In this document: in pieces, positions 33,276-41,487 of the stretch
Numbering within the stretch: position 1 is the stretch's first letter
Layout of the letters: each line of letters begins with the position of its first letter
Assembly (NCBI RefSeq): GCF_009789575.1
Contig: NZ_CP046908.1
Location: forward strand, 1,240,001 to 1,304,000
Origin: Stappia indica
GTDB lineage: Bacteria > Pseudomonadota > Alphaproteobacteria > Rhizobiales > Stappiaceae
Direction of reading: 5' to 3'
DNA: 64,000 nucleotides
Notes under the pieces: model-generated
The model's database searches: none
What the model was told of the DNA's origin: nothing
What the model saw: only the letters and a program-made list of their open reading frames with translations
Translations under genes and position numbers: made by a program

Positions 33276-33352
33276 CTAGTGTGGTTTTCGAATTTGAAAT
33301 ACGCTCCGACGGTTGCCGCAAAATGAGGCGTATTTCAAATTCACCACACTAG
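33276..33352. repeat. 77-bp palindromic element 2 bounded by CTAG
   Basis: Runs from CTAG (33276-33279) to CTAG (33349-33352). TGTGG plus GAATTTGAAATACGC pairs with GCGTATTTCAAATTC plus CCACA, with a TTTTC bulge on one side. Its right CTAG is also the insertion point of the MITE that follows. Confidence 0.75.
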
Positions 33353-33617
33353 GTCGTGGACTCATAATTGTGCCGGAAACGGCGTCTGGCCCGGCAATGA
33401 TATGCCAGGAGGAGCGTGATGGCCGGGGCAAGTCCCCCGGCCGAGCGGTCCGACGCCGCAGATCGAAGTCGGGCCGACGCCCTTCGGGTCTGCGCAAACC
33501 TGCCGGCAACAGCGTCGCAACACCTTGAAAACCGGACGGTTTCCTGCGGACTTGCTCCTTGTATCCGATCAGGTTCGCGCAGACCGTTTCTCGCCAGAAT
33601 CATGAGTTCACGACCTA
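33350..33617 (+). mobile_element. 264-bp MITE copy 1 with TA target duplication
   Basis: Element 33352-33615 flanked by TA (33350-33351 and 33616-33617). Terminal inverted repeats GGTCGTGGACTCATAATT and, reading inward from the right, GGTCGTGAACTCATGATT. No coding sequence for a transposase. A near-identical 264-bp copy in the opposite orientation lies at 48938-49201. TA duplication and the ends point to an IS5 (IS427-like) or IS630-type parent, absent from this window. It sits just upstream of the transglutaminase-like gene and may have displaced its promoter. Confidence 0.85.
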
Positions 33618-33638
33618 ATGGAGGGAGCGATCCCGAAC

Positions 33639-34451
33639 ATGCTCATTCGCTGCGGCTACGAGATCAGGCTGGAATGCCAGCAACCGACCGCGCTGGTCTG
33701 CCTGATGTCCATCGAGGACGCGCGCACCGCCGACATCCGGTCTGCGGAGACCTTCGACACCTCTCCCGCCGTGCCGACGGCCCTTTATCGCGACCTTTTC
33801 GGCAACCGGTGCCGCAGGATGATGGCACCAAGCGGCGAGTTCACCATCCGCAGCGATGCAACGGTCGCAGACAGCGGCCGCACGGACAGCATCCGGCTCG
33901 GCGCCCGCGAGATGCCGGTCGAGGACCTGCCCGACGGCTGTCTCGTCTTCCTGATGGGCAGCCGCTACTGCGAAACCGACCATCTGAGCCAGACGGCGTG
34001 GGACCTGTTCGGGTCGCTGCCGCCGGGATGGCAGCGGGTGCAGGCGATCTGCGACTACGTCCACCAGCACCTGCAGTTCGACTACATGCAGGCCAGGGCC
34101 ACGCGAACCGCCTTCGAGGCCTTCAACGAGCGCGTCGGCGTGTGCCGCGACTTCGCCCATCTCGCCCTGACATTCTGCCGCTGCCTGAATATTCCTGCCC
34201 GCTATGTGAACGGATATCTCGGCGACATCGGCGTGCCGGTGGTCGATCCCATGGACTTCAGCGCCTGGATCGAGGTCTTCCTGGACGGGGAATGGCACAC
34301 GTTCGACCCGCGCAACAACACGCCCCGGATCGGCCGCATCGTCGTGGCAAGAGGCAGGGATGCCGCGGACATTCCGCTGATCAACTCCTTCGGCCCGCAT
34401 GTGCTGAAGGAATTCCGGGTCTGGGCCTACGAGGACCGGGTCCCGGCATAG
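33639..34451 (+). CDS. Transglutaminase-like cysteine protease family protein
   Basis: 270 aa from the ATG at 33639 (MLIRCGYEIRLECQQPTALVCL), with GGAGGGAG 11 nt before. The catalytic triad context is visible: ERVGVCRDFAHLAL (Cys), GEWHTFDPRNN (His and Asp). The N-terminal ~130 residues form the beta domain common in bacterial transglutaminase-like proteins of the SMc-type. Such proteins are often peptidases or amide-bond enzymes; substrate unknown. The MITE ends 23 nt upstream, so the native promoter is probably lost or replaced. Confidence 0.85.
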   Translation: MLIRCGYEIRLECQQPTALVCLMSIEDARTADIRSAETFDTSPAVPTALYRDLFGNRCRRMMAPSGEFTIRSDATVADSGRTDSIRLGAREMPVEDLPDGCLVFLMGSRYCETDHLSQTAWDLFGSLPPGWQRVQAICDYVHQHLQFDYMQARATRTAFEAFNERVGVCRDFAHLALTFCRCLNIPARYVNGYLGDIGVPVVDPMDFSAWIEVFLDGEWHTFDPRNNTPRIGRIVVARGRDAADIPLINSFGPHVLKEFRVWAYEDRVPA

Positions 34452-34455
34452 CCGC

Positions 34456-34875
34456 TCACCCCTGCCGGAATGCCCTCGCCTCGCGCGAAAGGCCCGCCAA
34501 AACCCGGTCGAGCTCGGCCTCGTCGCAGCAGGCGCGCAGCGCCCGCGCGACATCGCGGATGCAGGTGTCGGGTGCGAAATTGTGATGCCGGCGCAGGGCC
34601 TGCACCTCGCGGGTCAGGGTCTCGCGATCCTCGAAGGGACGCGGCGGCGCCTCGACGTCCCAGTCGGCGACGAACAGGGCACGGGCGAGCGCCGGCAGGA
34701 CCTGCGAGAAGCGGATCGCATCGGCAAGCGCCAGCCGGCGCCGAAAGACGATAAAAACACCCTGGACCATCGTGTAGGTCTGGTTGCGGGTGGCGAGCCC
34801 GGCATTGTCGCGCGCGATCTCGAGCAACCGGTCGAAATCGGCCGCGGCATGCTGGTAGTCCGGCGGCATCGGCAT
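34456..34875 (-). CDS. DUF2267 domain protein
   Basis: 139 aa from the ATG at 34875 (MPMPPDYQHAAADFDRLLEIARDNAGLATRNQTYTMVQGVFIVFRRRL). The helical pattern with ADAIRFSQVLPALARALFVADW matches DUF2267, a family of unknown function with two helical repeats. It lies 10 nt after the AraC gene on the same strand and is probably cotranscribed. Confidence 0.75.
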   Translation of the reverse strand: MPMPPDYQHAAADFDRLLEIARDNAGLATRNQTYTMVQGVFIVFRRRLALADAIRFSQVLPALARALFVADWDVEAPPRPFEDRETLTREVQALRRHHNFAPDTCIRDVARALRACCDEAELDRVLAGLSREARAFRQG

Positions 34876-34885
34876 GGCAGCTCTC

Positions 34886-35851
34886 TTACCACGCCTTTCT
34901 GGCCTGGCCGGGCGGCATTCCGGCAATGCGCTTGTAGGCCCGGCTGAAGGCCGCCTGCGACTGATATCCCAGACGATGGGCGATCTCCTCGACCGGCACC
35001 CGGTCGCGGGTCAGCCACTGCGCGGCAAGACGCATCCGCAAGGCGGCGACATAGCGCAGAGGCGTGGTGCCGGTGGCCGCGGCGAAACGCTCGGCGAAGA
35101 CCGAGCGCGAGCTGCCCATCGTCGCGGCCATGTCCGCAAGCGTCCAGTTTCGCCCGGGATCGCGGTGCAGCGCCACCAGCACCCGGCCGAGCCGCTCGTC
35201 GCGCAAGGCCGCGACCCAGCCCGTGGCATCGCCGCACCCGCACTCGACCCAGTTGCGGATCACCGACACGGCCACCACCTCGGCCAGCCGCGCCAGGATG
35301 CTCGCCGATCCCGCCCTGCTCGCGGTCATCTCGCGCTCCATCGCATCCAGCAGCGGCCGCACCTCGGGCTGCTGCCCGCACGGGGCGCTGACCAGCAGGA
35401 AATCGGGCATCAGCTCGATCAGGGGATGCAGCGTGTCGAGCTCGAGCTGCATGCGGGCGGAAAACACCAGCACATCGCGCGAACGGCACTGCTGCTCCTG
35501 CAGCGCATCGACGCAGTAGATGTCCGGACACAGCGGCACCGATTCGAAACTGTCGAACGGGCGGATGCCGACGCCGGGACCGGAGGCGATGGCATGCGCG
35601 TCCCCGCGCGGCAGCAGCAGGGCATCGCCGCAGGAGACGGGAACCATCGTGCCGGAGGGCGTCTTGAGAACGGCCTGACCGGCGGCAACGAAATGGAACC
35701 GGGCTTCCCGCGCCTCGGCAAAGCCGATACCGAAGGGCGGGGAAAACCGCATCTTGCTGTAGCTGGCACCGCGCAGCCGCATGCCCATCAGCAGTTCGCT
35801 GACGGGGTCGGGGCCGGAGGAACCATCAATTTCGGACGATCGATCAAGCAT
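34886..35851 (-). CDS. AraC-family regulator (cupin_6 type)
   Basis: 321 aa. The N-terminal ~190 residues form a cupin_6-like ligand domain (ASYSKMRFSPPFGIGFAEAREARFHFVAAGQAVLK). The C-terminal HTH region has TLADMAATMGSSRSVFAERFAAATGTTPLRYV and PVEEIAHRLGYQSQAAFSRAYKRIAGMPPGQAR. It is divergent from an MFS exporter gene with 77 nt between the starts, the usual arrangement of regulator and target. Confidence 0.88.
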   Translation of the reverse strand: MLDRSSEIDGSSGPDPVSELLMGMRLRGASYSKMRFSPPFGIGFAEAREARFHFVAAGQAVLKTPSGTMVPVSCGDALLLPRGDAHAIASGPGVGIRPFDSFESVPLCPDIYCVDALQEQQCRSRDVLVFSARMQLELDTLHPLIELMPDFLLVSAPCGQQPEVRPLLDAMEREMTASRAGSASILARLAEVVAVSVIRNWVECGCGDATGWVAALRDERLGRVLVALHRDPGRNWTLADMAATMGSSRSVFAERFAAATGTTPLRYVAALRMRLAAQWLTRDRVPVEEIAHRLGYQSQAAFSRAYKRIAGMPPGQARKAW

Positions 35852-35877
35852 GACGGAAATTGTGTCATGGATCGTCC
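35834..35877. promoter_or_regulatory. Nested palindromes at the araC-MFS divergent promoter
   Basis: GGACGAT (35834-35840) / ATCGTCC (35871-35877) surround ATGAC (35850-35854) / GTCAT (35864-35868). The inner repeat overlaps the araC start codon. This is a likely operator for autoregulation and control of the exporter gene; no binding data exist here. Confidence 0.45.
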
Positions 35878-35928
35878 GGCAATTCCAGCCATCTTGTGGT
35901 CAACTCTCACCAAGTGTGGATCACACAG

Positions 35929-37131
35929 ATGACTGACAGAAACCTCTCCGCCGGCGCGCCGGCGGCCTCGACCGTGCCCGCATGGTCTGCCGTGTTCGCC
36001 ATGAGCCTCGGCGTCTTCAGCCTTGTCGGGGCGGAATTCCTGCCCGCCAGCCTGCTGACGCCGATGGCCGAGGACCTCGGCATCACCGAGGGGCTGGCCG
36101 GCCAGGCCGTGACGGCAACGGCCGCAATGGGCGTGGTCGCCAGCCTGCTCGTCGCCGCCCTCACCCACCGGATCGACCGGCGCACCGTGCTTGCCGGCTT
36201 TTCGGTGCTGCTGATCCTGTCCAATCTCGTCGTCGCCTTCGCCGGCAGCGTCGAGGTGCTGCTGGCCGGCCGGCTGCTGCTGGGCGCAGCGCTCGGCGGC
36301 TTCTGGTCGCTGTCCACCGCCGTGGTCATGCGCCTGGTGCCGGAGGCGAGCGTGCCCAAGGCCCTGTCGATCATGGTGTCCGGCGTCTCGGCCGCCACGA
36401 TCTTCGCCGCGCCCGTCGGCAGCTATCTCGGCGATCTGCTCGGCTGGCGCTACGTCTTTGCCGGTGCGGCCGGCCTCGGGGTCGCCGTGCTCGCGGTGCA
36501 ACTGGCGACGCTCCCGGCTCTGCCGCCGCGCGGCCGGTCCCGCCTGTCGACGCTGGTGGAACTGATGTCGCGCCGGCATATCGCGCTGGCGATGCTGGCG
36601 GTGCTGCTGGTCTTCGCCGGCCACATGTCGCTGTTCACCTATATCCGGCCGTTCCTTGAGACGGTGACCGGCATCGGCGTGACGGCGATCTCGGCAACGC
36701 TGCTGGCCTTCGGCATCGCCAACTTCCTCGGCAACTACCTCGGCAGCCTGCTGGTGGCCCGGTCGCTGCGGCTGACGCTGGCGCTGGCGCCGCTGGCCAT
36801 CTCGGCGCTGGCCTACCTGCTGACCAACCTGGGTGCCTCGTTCCCCTCCGCGCTCGTCATCATCACCGTGTGGGGGCTGGCCTTCGGCACCGTGCCGGTC
36901 GCCTGGTCGGCCTGGGTCTCGCGGGCGGTCGCGGACGAAGCGGAAAGCGCCGGCGGGCTGCTCGTCGCCGCCATCAACCTGGCAATCGCCGCCGGGGCCG
37001 CCGTCGGCGGGCTGGTGCTGGATCTCAGCGGCGTGGTGAGCGTCTTTCTCACCAGCGGCGCGGTGCTGGTGCTTGCGACCCTGACCGTGCTGGCCGGGGT
37101 CCAGACCGCAAGGGTCCCCGCCCGGGCCTGA
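35929..37131 (+). CDS. MFS transporter, DHA1-type exporter
   Basis: 400 aa from the ATG at 35929 (MTDRNLSAGAPAASTVPAWSAVFAM). Twelve hydrophobic segments. Between TM2 and TM3 LTHRIDRRTVLAG is the MFS motif A region. GAALGGFWSLSTAVVMRLVP corresponds to the TM4/5 region typical of NepI/AraJ-like drug and purine-riboside exporters. Controlled presumably by the divergent AraC protein. Substrate not predictable. Confidence 0.85.
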   Translation: MTDRNLSAGAPAASTVPAWSAVFAMSLGVFSLVGAEFLPASLLTPMAEDLGITEGLAGQAVTATAAMGVVASLLVAALTHRIDRRTVLAGFSVLLILSNLVVAFAGSVEVLLAGRLLLGAALGGFWSLSTAVVMRLVPEASVPKALSIMVSGVSAATIFAAPVGSYLGDLLGWRYVFAGAAGLGVAVLAVQLATLPALPPRGRSRLSTLVELMSRRHIALAMLAVLLVFAGHMSLFTYIRPFLETVTGIGVTAISATLLAFGIANFLGNYLGSLLVARSLRLTLALAPLAISALAYLLTNLGASFPSALVIITVWGLAFGTVPVAWSAWVSRAVADEAESAGGLLVAAINLAIAAGAAVGGLVLDLSGVVSVFLTSGAVLVLATLTVLAGVQTARVPARA

Positions 37132-37162
37132 GCCTCAGACTGAGCTTGGGCCTTGAGCCAAA

Positions 37163-37190
37163 CGCCTGCCGCGCAATCGTGCGGCAGGCG
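37163..37190 (+). terminator. Hairpin after the MFS exporter gene
   Basis: CGCCTGCCGC (37163-37172) and GCGGCAGGCG (37181-37190), 10-bp perfect stem, loop GCAATCGT, 32 nt after the stop. No T-run, so it may stabilise the 3' end rather than terminate. Confidence 0.5.
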
Positions 37191-37358
37191 CCTGGCGTCT
37201 CAAGAACATAAATTGACAAAATAGCGATAACACGCAAGCCGCAGCTCGCGGTAAGGAAGGACAACAGGGGCCGGCATCCTGTCGGCCCGCGCTTGCGGAC
37301 CGGACCGTTGCCGGGTCCCGGTCCCTCCTTCTTTCCTCATGTCTTGCGGATACCTGCG

Positions 37359-38657
37359 ATGCGAGAGCCTGCCCCCAACACCCCGCCGGACCCTGTTCCG
37401 GCCTTCGCCGCCGCGGAAGCGGGCGCCGCCATTCCCGGCACGAGGCCGGCCGGCGGAGCGCCGACCGGCACCGGCTGGCGATCGCCGCTGATCCTGCTGA
37501 TGATCATGGCGGCGGCGATGCAGCTGTCCTTCGCCGCCTGGTGGAACCTCATGAACAATTTCGCGGTTCATGAACTCGGCTTCACGGGCCGCGAGATCGG
37601 CATCCAGCAGTCGATCCGCGAGATCCCCGGCCTGCTCGCCTTCACCGCGATCTACCTGCTGCTGTTCCTGCGCGAGCAGACGCTGGCCTATCTGTCGCTC
37701 GGCCTGCTCGGCATCGGCGTCGCCGCGACCGGCTATTTCCCGACGATCTGGGGCTTCTACCTGACCACGCTCGTGATGTCGGTGGGCTTCCACTACTACG
37801 AGACGATGAACCAGTCGCTGTCGCTGCAGTGGCTGCCGAAGGAACGGGCGGCGGCCGGCATGGGCAAGATCCTGTCCGTCGGCGCGGCCGCGCAGCTCGT
37901 CGCCTACGGGTTGATCTTCGTCGCCTGGAAGACGTTCGAGCTGAGCTTCACCACCGTCTTCCTGGTCGCCGGCCTGCTGACGCTGGTGGTGCTGGCGTTC
38001 CTCGTCGTCGCCTTCCCGCAGTTCCGCGAGGGCGTGCCGCAGCGCAAGCAGCTGGTGCTGCGCAAGCGCTACTGGCTCTACTACGCCCTCACCTTTATGG
38101 GCGGCGCCCGCCGGCAGATCTTCACCGTCTTCGCCGGCTTCCTGATGGTCGAGCGCTTCGGCTACGATGTGCACGAGGTCGCCGGGCTGTTCCTGCTGAA
38201 CGGCGTGGTAAACATGCTGCTGGCGCCGAAGATCGGCGCCTGGATCGGCAAGGTCGGCGAGAAGACCGCGCTGACGATCGAGTATATCGGCCTGATCGGG
38301 GTGTTCACGACCTATGCCTTCGTCACCAACGCCCATCTGGCCGGCGCGCTCTACGTGATCGACCACGCCTTCTTCGCGATCGCCATCGCCATGAAGACCT
38401 ATTTCCAGAAGATCGCCGACCCGGCCGACATCGCCCCGACCGCCGGCGTCGCCTTCACCATCAACCACATCGCCGCGGTGTTCATCCCGGCGCTGTTCGG
38501 CCTGATCTGGCTGGTCTCGCCGGCCGCCGTCTTCCTGATCGGCGCGGCCATGGCCTGCGTCAGCCTGGTGCTGTCGCGGCTGGTGCCCGACGCGCCGGTC
38601 GAAGGCAACGAGGTGGTGTTCTTCTGGCGCAAGCCGGCGGCAGCTCCCGCGGAGTAA
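37359..38657 (+). CDS. MFS transporter of unknown substrate
   Basis: 432 aa from the ATG at 37359 (MREPAPNTPPDPVPAFAAAEAG). The first ~50 residues are Pro/Ala-rich and cytoplasmic, then ~12 membrane helices (ILLMIMAAAMQLSFAAWWNLM, FYLTTLVMSVGFHYYETMNQSLSL, VFLIGAAMACVSLVLSRLV). HYYETMNQSLSLQWLPKERAA is a distinctive loop. Followed by a clear terminator, so a single-gene unit. Confidence 0.8.
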   Translation: MREPAPNTPPDPVPAFAAAEAGAAIPGTRPAGGAPTGTGWRSPLILLMIMAAAMQLSFAAWWNLMNNFAVHELGFTGREIGIQQSIREIPGLLAFTAIYLLLFLREQTLAYLSLGLLGIGVAATGYFPTIWGFYLTTLVMSVGFHYYETMNQSLSLQWLPKERAAAGMGKILSVGAAAQLVAYGLIFVAWKTFELSFTTVFLVAGLLTLVVLAFLVVAFPQFREGVPQRKQLVLRKRYWLYYALTFMGGARRQIFTVFAGFLMVERFGYDVHEVAGLFLLNGVVNMLLAPKIGAWIGKVGEKTALTIEYIGLIGVFTTYAFVTNAHLAGALYVIDHAFFAIAIAMKTYFQKIADPADIAPTAGVAFTINHIAAVFIPALFGLIWLVSPAAVFLIGAAMACVSLVLSRLVPDAPVEGNEVVFFWRKPAAAPAE

Positions 38658-38695
38658 CCCTCATCCGGCGGCATTGCGCCGGCGAGAAACGACAG

Positions 38696-38724
38696 AACGG
38701 CCGGGCCAGGTGCCCGGCCGTTTC
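38696..38724 (+). terminator. Terminator after the second MFS gene
   Basis: AACGGCCGGGC (38696-38706), loop CAGGT, GCCCGGCCGTT (38712-38722), followed by TTCGTTG. It lies 39 nt after the stop. Confidence 0.8.
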
Positions 38725-38885
38725 GTTGTGCAAGGGTGTTTCGTTTGCAAAGGCCGTTTTGTTGCAAAGACCCCGCCGGCTGCGACAGGGTGATCTGGTG
38801 GTGATCTGGCGGCCGGCAAATGCGCAAGTTCTGTCAGGCGGCATCCTGTAGCACTCGTCCCTGCACCAACCGGGATCGGACAGAC

Positions 38886-39767
38886 ATGCAACGCCCCTCG
38901 ACCGGCCTCGACTACGCCCAGCGCATCGCCCGCGTGGTCGACCACATCGCCCGCCATCTCGATACGCCGCTGGATGTGGCGAGGCTGGCGGAGATCGCCT
39001 GCTTCTCTCCCTTCCATTTCCACCGGATCTACCGGACCCAGACGGGCGAGACCATCGCCCAGACGGTCAGGCGCTATCGCCTGCACCGGGCAGCGGCGGA
39101 ACTGGTGGGGGAGGCGTTGCCCGTGCCCCGCATCGCGCGGCGCGCCGGCTACGCCAGCACGGAGGCCTTCACACGGGCGTTCGCCGCCCATTACGGCATC
39201 CCGCCGGCGGCCTTCCGCGCCCTGCCCCGCGACCCGGTGCTGTGCTACCAGACGCAACAGGGAGACGAGACCGTCATGGAAAACCTTCAGGTCCGGATCG
39301 AGGACATGGACACGCTGCGCCTTGCCGGCATCGCCCACAAGGGGCCGTATATCGAGATCGGCAGCACCTTCGAGAAGACCTTCGCCTTCGCCGGCGGGGC
39401 GGGCCTGCTCGGCCCCTCGATGCGGATGATCGGGCTGTATTACGACGACCCGAACTCGGTGCCCGCGCGGGAGCTGAACTCGTTTGCCGCCATCACCCTG
39501 CCGGATGGTTTCGGGGACGGGTTCGCGGGCGACCTGCCCGCGGGGCTGGAACTGCGGGAGATGCCGGCCGGGCGCTACGCGGTCGCGATCCACAAGGGCC
39601 CTTATGCGGACCTGCACGTGACCTGGGACAGGCTGTTCTCGGCCTGGCTGCCGCAGAGCGGCGAGGAACCGGACGACAGGCCGACGATGGAGGAATATCT
39701 CAACAATCCGCGCGAGACGCCGCAGGCGGATCTTCTGACAGCCGTCTGCCTGCCCCTGAAAGGCTGA
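38886..39767 (+). CDS. AraC regulator with GyrI-like effector domain
   Basis: 293 aa from the ATG at 38886 (MQRPSTGLDYAQRIARVVDHIARHLDTPLDV). The HTH pair is at the N-terminus (LAEIACFSPFHFHRIYRTQTGETI; IARRAGYASTEAFTRAFAAHYGIPPAAFR) and the C-terminal ~150 residues form a GyrI/SOUL-type small-molecule-binding domain (DTLRLAGIAHKGPYIEIG; AIHKGPYADLHVTWDRLF). This reversed domain order is the Rob/SoxS-type multidrug-responsive regulator layout. Confidence 0.88.
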   Translation: MQRPSTGLDYAQRIARVVDHIARHLDTPLDVARLAEIACFSPFHFHRIYRTQTGETIAQTVRRYRLHRAAAELVGEALPVPRIARRAGYASTEAFTRAFAAHYGIPPAAFRALPRDPVLCYQTQQGDETVMENLQVRIEDMDTLRLAGIAHKGPYIEIGSTFEKTFAFAGGAGLLGPSMRMIGLYYDDPNSVPARELNSFAAITLPDGFGDGFAGDLPAGLELREMPAGRYAVAIHKGPYADLHVTWDRLFSAWLPQSGEEPDDRPTMEEYLNNPRETPQADLLTAVCLPLKG

Positions 39768-39810
39768 GGGGCGCGCAAGGCGCAAAGAAAAGCGCGAAAG
39801 AGAAGACGAG

Positions 39811-39839
39811 GGGCCGGGCGCGCGAGCACCCGGCCCTTT
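39811..39839. terminator. Bidirectional terminator between AraC-GyrI and ferredoxin genes
   Basis: GGGCCGGG (39811-39818) and CCCGGCCC (39829-39836) with TTTC after. The genes on either side are convergent. Confidence 0.65.
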
Positions 39840-39841
39840 CG

Positions 39842-40162
39842 TCAGGCCTGGCGCTCGGGAATGCGGACGACGAGGCCGTCCATCGCGTCGGTCACCTTGA
39901 TCTGGCAGGACAGGCGCGAGCTCGGCTGGACGTCATAGGCGAAGTCCAGCATGTCCTCTTCCATCGGCTCGGGCGAGCCGGTGACGCCGGTCCAGGCATC
40001 GTCCACGTAGACATGGCAGGTGGCGCAGGCGCAGGCGCCGCCGCACTCCGCCTCGATCCCCGACACCATGTGCTTGATGGCGTTTTCCATCACGGTGGAA
40101 CCGACGGGAGCATCCACGACAGTTTCGGCACCGTCGGCGGCGATATAGGTGATCTTGGGCAT
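39842..40162 (-). CDS. 2Fe-2S ferredoxin, adrenodoxin type
   Basis: 106 aa from the ATG at 40162 ([33 protein letters not shown]). Cluster ligands are visible as [15 protein letters not shown] plus LSCQ, the C-x5-C-x2-C...C pattern of vertebrate-type/ISC ferredoxins. Electron donor to an oxygenase, P450 or Fe-S assembly; no reductase or P450 gene is in the window. Confidence 0.92.
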   Translation of the reverse strand: MPKITYIAADGAETVVDAPVGSTVMENAIKHMVSGIEAECGGACACATCHVYVDDAWTGVTGSPEPMEEDMLDFAYDVQPSSRLSCQIKVTDAMDGLVVRIPERQA

Positions 40163-40268
40163 TGGCGGCTGGTCTCGGCGCTGGAATGGCACGGGAATAT
40201 CTCGCCTTCGACATAACCAATCGCGCCGAAACGTCAAGCATCCTGCCGCAGATCAAAGCCGCCGCCGC

Positions 40269-40649
40269 TCAATCGCGCAGCAATGCCTCGATGAAGGCCT
40301 CGGCCTCCTCGACGGTGCCGGCCAGCACCGGCAGGTCGGCCGGCGCGCCCTCGTCGAGCGCCGCCTGCTGCCGTTCTGCCGCTCCGGCAACGCTCCAGGC
40401 ACCGATCCCCTTGGCGGATCCCAGCAGCGTGTGCAGCAGGCGCCGCAGCACGGCCTCGTCCTGCGCATCCTGCATGCGGGCCACCAGCATCCGCGCCTGG
40501 ACGGCGAAAAGCCGCAGCACCTCGCGCTCCAGGTCGCGATTGCCGAGCGTGTGGCGGGTCAGGTGAACCAGGTCGACCGGGGCATGCGTCCCGGGCTCGG
40601 GGTCGGCATGCCGGGCGTCGGCATCGGACTGTCTCGCTATTGCCTGCAT
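40269..40649 (-). CDS. Histidine phosphotransfer (Hpt) domain protein
   Basis: 126 aa from the ATG at 40649. LTRHTLGNRDLEREVLRLF and LLHTLLGSAKGIGAWSVAGAAE correspond to the Hpt helices; the phospho-accepting His is in LLHTLLGSAKGIGA. It should relay phosphate between a hybrid kinase and a response regulator; no kinase is encoded nearby, so partners are elsewhere. Confidence 0.85.
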   Translation of the reverse strand: MQAIARQSDADARHADPEPGTHAPVDLVHLTRHTLGNRDLEREVLRLFAVQARMLVARMQDAQDEAVLRRLLHTLLGSAKGIGAWSVAGAAERQQAALDEGAPADLPVLAGTVEEAEAFIEALLRD

Positions 40650-40915
40650 GACGGCAGCACCTCCTGTGGCTGGACGAGGCTCGCGGGAGCGCTCGCGCAT
40701 GGATCTGCCATCCAGGATCGTCAAAAGGCGCGAAAACCGGGTTAAGCATGCCGGCGATTTCCACCGGCCCGGCCAACAAAGTGAATCCTTGGTTAACGCG
40801 CGTAAACACTCAGGCTGCGACCAGGCGCCGGCCGGGCCCGGCCTTGCCGCCCCGCATCGCCCCGAAGCGCCGCAATCGCGACAGGCCGGAGACGCGCAGC
40901 CCGCCGCCCTCAGCC

Positions 40916-41290
40916 TCAGCTTTCCAGCGCGTTCTCGGCCACCGCCCGGCCGGCCTCCGTCAGCCGGCAGACGAGCCAGTCGGGCTTGATCGGGTTGCAA
41001 AACCAAGGCTCTGCCCATCCTGCGGCTATGCAGGCGCGGATGGTCTTTTCCGCAACGCGGCGTCCGTCCGCATCGAAAAGCGGCAGCTTGCCGCCGGCCT
41101 GATCGAGCCCCCTGGCGAGCCACGCGGCCTGCACTGCGGACGGCGCCCGGCCGCCCCTGTCAGGCGCACTGCGTGCATCATCGCTTCCTGTGGAGGATCC
41201 GCGTCCTCCCCTTGCCGCTGCCCTCGCCATCCCCCTCATCTCCTTGTCATGACTCTGCAAATTGTTGTTCGCCTCGGCAGATTGTGTCAT
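40916..41290 (-). CDS. Conserved-looking hypothetical protein upstream of gpr
   Basis: 124 aa from the ATG at 41290 (MTQSAEANNNLQSHDKEMRGMARAAARGG); a start at 41239 is possible. The C-terminal half (SAVQAAWLARGLDQAGGKLPLFDADGRRVAEKTIRACIAAGWAEPWFCNPIKPDWLVCRLTEAGR) looks like a small winged-helix domain. The gene is divergent from the gpr-like gene with 197 nt between the starts, so a regulatory link is possible but unproven. Confidence 0.7.
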   Translation of the reverse strand: MTQSAEANNNLQSHDKEMRGMARAAARGGRGSSTGSDDARSAPDRGGRAPSAVQAAWLARGLDQAGGKLPLFDADGRRVAEKTIRACIAAGWAEPWFCNPIKPDWLVCRLTEAGRAVAENALES

Positions 41291-41487
41291 TAGCTTTAGG
41301 TGTGCGGCAAGTTTGGGAGAGCCGCGCCCAGCGACCAGAGGCCGGTCGGCGGCGCGAACAGCAGTCCTCTTCCAGAAGCGATTCAGGCGCATCGCCGAAT
41401 CCATGAAGCCGTGCAAGGTCTTGCGGCGACGTGTTTTGCGCCGCGGCACCCGATGTGTAACGAGTACGGACGCGAGGCGAGTTAGAT

